A stretch of 8,174 bases of DNA. Origin: Actinomycetota bacterium. Its GTDB lineage: Bacteria; Actinomycetota; Acidimicrobiia; Spongiisociales; ZC4RG35. The translations under genes and the position numbers were made by a program. This document shows, in pieces, positions 6,969 through 8,174 of the stretch. The number at the start of each line of letters is the position of its first letter. Position 1 is the stretch's first letter. Under the pieces are notes generated by a model. That model was not told the DNA's origin and did no database searches. It saw nothing but the letters and a program-made list of their open reading frames with translations. The stretch covers positions 1 to 8,174 of the forward strand of contig JAPUJM010000208.1 in assembly GCA_027296205.1 (NCBI GenBank), read 5' to 3'.

Positions 6969-6973
6969 CCTCC
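6969..6973 (-). promoter_or_regulatory. Ribosome-binding site of aapJ
   Basis: On the minus strand GGAGG is followed by AAAA and the ATG. It is one of only two strong Shine-Dalgarno sequences in the window, the other serving the second binding protein, and it fixes the aapJ start. The spacing of four bases is short. Confidence 0.8.
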
Positions 6974-6989
6974 ATGTATCGAAAGGCGC

Positions 6990-7005
6990 GTGAAGCGAAG
7001 TTCAC
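6990..7005. promoter_or_regulatory. Inverted repeat GTGAA-N6-TTCAC in the aapJ leader
   Basis: GTGAA and TTCAC form a perfect 5-bp inverted repeat with a 6-base centre, extendable with one bulge to GCGTGAA and TTCACaCGC. It lies 26-41 bases before the aapJ start codon. It could be a dimeric regulator site or an mRNA hairpin upstream of the ribosome-binding site. A repeat this short can occur by chance. Confidence 0.35.
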
Positions 7006-7080
7006 ACGCTCAGCGGGCGACACTAATCCGATTCCCGCCAGGGTGCGGCGCGCAACCACTTCAGGCGGCCAACCGCATTC

Positions 7081-7099
7081 GGTTCGCCAGTGGCGAGCC
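7081..7099. promoter_or_regulatory. 19-base near-palindrome, candidate operator
   Basis: GGTTCGCCAGTGGCGAGCC is symmetrical about base 7090. The inner six pairs (TCGCCA/TGGCGA) are perfect, the next is T/G, and the outer two are G/C; eight of nine positions are symmetric. It covers the position where the -35 box of the candidate promoter at 7105-7113 would fall, so a bound protein could block that promoter. Its symmetry and size fit a helix-turn-helix dimer site. Confidence 0.45.
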
Positions 7100-7104
7100 A
7101 GCGT

Positions 7105-7113
7105 TGATACGAT
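7105..7113 (+). promoter_or_regulatory. Candidate extended -10 promoter of the second binding-protein gene
   Basis: TG, one base, then TACGAT (7108-7113) matches an extended -10 element; the hexamer agrees with TATAAT at four of six bases. Transcription would start near 7120, giving a leader of about 27 bases that contains the AGGAGG site. No good -35 box is seen at the usual spacing. This rests on motif reading alone. Confidence 0.35.
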
Positions 7114-7128
7114 TGCAGTCCGGTTCAC

Positions 7129-7134
7129 AGGAGG
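7129..7134 (+). promoter_or_regulatory. Ribosome-binding site of the second binding-protein gene
   Basis: A full AGGAGG lies 12 bases before the ATG at 7147. The spacing is rather long, but no other in-frame start is closer, and the signal peptide begins properly at this ATG. Confidence 0.7.
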
Positions 7135-7146
7135 ACCAATCAACCA

Positions 7147-7980
7147 ATGAAAAACAGAACACGTTTATTCGCAATTGTGGCGGTACTCGCCCTTGTTGTC
7201 GCAGCCTGCGGTGACAGTGACAGCGGCTCCAGCGGAGGCGCTGCAGAAGGATTCACCGACCTCGAAGGTCGTACGGTGACCGTCGGCGTCGAGAACGCCT
7301 ATCTTCCCTTCAACTTCATCCCGCTCGGAGGAACCGAGGGCGAGGGATGGGATTACGACGCATGGACGGAGATCTGCAAGCTCCTCAACTGCACGGCTGA
7401 TTTCGTAGAGGCCGGTTGGCCCGCGGTGATCGACCAGGTGGCCCAGGGCGATCTTGACACGGCAGCGGACGGCATTTCGATCACCGACGATCGAAAAGAG
7501 ATCGTCGACTACTCGGACTCCTACATGGTTGTCGAGCAGAAATTCGTCGTTCAGAAGGGTGACGACCGGTACGGCAGCGCGCAGGACGTTATCGACTCCG
7601 ACGCAATTGTTGCCACCCAGGTGGGAACGACAAACTACGAGTTGGCTGAGACTCTGGTTGGTGCCGCGCGGATCCAGGCGTTCGACCAGTTCGCCCTTGC
7701 CATCCAGGCGCTGATCGCCGGTGACGTTGACGTCGTCATCATCGACGACGCCGCAGGTCTCGGCTACATCGGAGCCAACGCCGACGAGCTCACCACGATC
7801 GACGACGGATTGCAGTCCGACCCACTCGGGTTCATCTTCCCGCAGGGTTCGGATTTGGTGGGTCCGGTCAATGAGGCCATCCAGGAGCTCAAAACCAATG
7901 GTGTCTTTGATGATCTCGGTTTGAGGTGGTTCGGAGAGGGCTTCGAACTCACCTACGACTACATCTATGTGGTTGTTTAG
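7147..7980 (+). CDS. Amino-acid-binding lipoprotein, ABC transporter (SBP family 3)
   Basis: This 277-residue protein is the substrate-capturing part of a second importer. The signal peptide MKNRTRLFAIVAVLALVVAAC has the lipobox VAAC with Cys21, followed by a Gly/Ser/Asp linker (about 22-34). The family 3 binding fold runs from about 40 to 265: VTVGVENAYLPFNFI (44-58) forms the first strand and the aromatic wall of the pocket; GWDYDAWTEICKLLN (67-81) and GISITDDRKEIVDYSDSY (109-126) follow. R116 sits where family members bind the ligand carboxylate, GTTNYE (160-165) is the usual second-lobe loop, and D200 in VVIIDD is where the amino group is usually held. These assignments are by family pattern. 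The subfamily differs clearly from AapJ: it is shorter and lacks the AapJ cysteines and ending. The last residues (TYDYIYVVV) are hydrophobic and extend beyond the usual end. The exact substrate cannot be read. A hairpin and a membrane-protein gene follow. Confidence 0.92.
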   Translation: MKNRTRLFAIVAVLALVVAACGDSDSGSSGGAAEGFTDLEGRTVTVGVENAYLPFNFIPLGGTEGEGWDYDAWTEICKLLNCTADFVEAGWPAVIDQVAQGDLDTAADGISITDDRKEIVDYSDSYMVVEQKFVVQKGDDRYGSAQDVIDSDAIVATQVGTTNYELAETLVGAARIQAFDQFALAIQALIAGDVDVVIIDDAAGLGYIGANADELTTIDDGLQSDPLGFIFPQGSDLVGPVNEAIQELKTNGVFDDLGLRWFGEGFELTYDYIYVVV

Positions 7981-7997
7981 CATAAATTCGACTAGAT

Positions 7998-8030
7998 AGG
8001 CTGCGTCAGATAAATTATCTGACGCAGCCT
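7998..8030 (+). terminator. 15-bp hairpin between the second binding-protein gene and the next start codon
   Basis: AGGCTGCGTCAGATA pairs perfectly with TATCTGACGCAGCCT around a three-base loop (AAT). It is the strongest fold I see in the window. It starts 18 bases after the stop codon at 7980 and ends five bases before the ATG at 8036. Only TTCTCC precedes that ATG, so there is no proper U-tract and no visible ribosome-binding site. It may partly end transcription, stabilise the upstream message, and limit translation of the next gene. Confidence 0.8.
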
Positions 8031-8035
8031 TCTCC

Positions 8036-8174
8036 ATGAGTTCGACAACTGAGCATGATCCCGATCTGGTAGCACCCCACCCGGGTGGGGCCTACAAGAT
8101 CGAGGGCCGTGAGTTCCCATGGTGGCTGGTCGGCCTCCTGGCGATCATCGCCGCGATGATCGCCGCCATTCTCT
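8036..8174 (+). CDS. Probable amino-acid ABC transporter permease, N-terminus only
   Basis: The frame is open from the ATG at 8036 to the right edge, giving 46 residues. Residues 1-28 are hydrophilic (MSSTTEHDPDLVAPHPGGAY and onward to GREFP); residues 29-46 (WWLVGLLAIIAAMIAAIL) start a transmembrane helix. The polar N-terminus then helix, together with the position directly after a family 3 binding protein, suggests the permease of the second importer. No permease-specific motif lies in the visible part, so the function is inferred from context. No Shine-Dalgarno sequence precedes the start; the region just upstream is the 3' arm of the hairpin. Confidence 0.6.
   Translation, partial: MSSTTEHDPDLVAPHPGGAYKIEGREFPWWLVGLLAIIAAMIAAIL

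Larger units (their letters stand above)
6965..7146. promoter_or_regulatory. Divergent control region of the two amino-acid uptake operons
   Basis: These 182 bases separate two outward-facing binding-protein genes and must hold at least one promoter for each. I find a plausible promoter and a 19-base near-palindrome for the right-hand gene, and a GTGAA/TTCAC inverted repeat plus a strong ribosome-binding site for aapJ. I could not assign -35 and -10 boxes for aapJ with any confidence. No regulator gene lies in the window. Confidence 0.7.

Noticed and set aside
6961..7020. Possible aapJ -10 boxes (GATACA near the ribosome-binding site, or ATTAGT further up)
   Set aside because: The first would place the transcript start at or inside the ribosome-binding site, and neither has a -35 box at acceptable spacing.
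6509..7150. A 213-codon plus-strand frame across the aapJ 5' half and the divergent region
   Set aside because: It is antisense to the AapJ signal peptide and binding domain, and covers the control region. Its translation has no likeness to a known family.
7165..8037. A 290-codon minus-strand frame opposite the second binding-protein gene
   Set aside because: It mirrors a strongly supported coding sequence, runs through the hairpin at 7998-8030, and shows no recognisable domain or ribosome-binding site.

Overview
The window looks like a chromosomal segment from a high-GC, Gram-positive-type bacterium, most likely an actinomycete. Both solute-binding proteins carry lipobox signal peptides (LAAC and VAAC) rather than a cleavable periplasmic signal. 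Two other surface proteins are anchored by one N-terminal helix followed by a Thr/Pro linker of the TTTTVPP kind, which I associate with Acidimicrobiia-like Actinomycetota. That taxonomic placement is inference from style, not a measured result. Nothing marks the region as mobile: I see no transposase, integrase, tRNA, CRISPR array or attachment site.

Layout from left to right: (1) 1-1193, minus strand, a membrane-anchored PQQ-type beta-propeller protein whose C-terminus lies beyond the left edge. (2) 1207-2307, minus, a membrane-anchored CapA/PGA_cap metallophosphatase-fold protein. (3) 2308-2387, an 80-base gap holding a small hairpin and a duplicated copy of the aapP tail. (4) 2388-6964, minus, a complete general L-amino-acid ABC transporter in the order aapJ-aapQ-aapM-aapP; J and Q are separated by a perfect 12-bp hairpin, while Q/M and M/P are each joined by a 4-base ATGA overlap. 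(5) 6965-7146, a divergent promoter region with two inverted repeats. (6) 7147-7980, plus, a second amino-acid-binding lipoprotein of a different subfamily. (7) 7998-8030, a 15-bp hairpin. (8) 8036 to the right edge, plus, the N-terminus of a membrane protein, probably the permease of the second uptake system.

The core biology is two amino-acid ABC importers transcribed back to back from one 182-base control region. AapJ captures amino acids outside the membrane, AapQ and AapM form the channel, and AapP hydrolyses ATP. The second system starts with its own binding lipoprotein and probable permease. In both operons a strong hairpin lies between the binding-protein gene and the first membrane-component gene. 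This is the usual arrangement for making more binding protein than permease.

I do not see a convincing undescribed system. The most testable items are the paired intercistronic hairpins, one of which ends five bases before a start codon; the 19-base near-palindrome where the -35 box of the second operon would lie; the duplicated aapP 3' end with terminator-like folding; and the co-directional pair of surface-anchored CapA-like and beta-propeller proteins.
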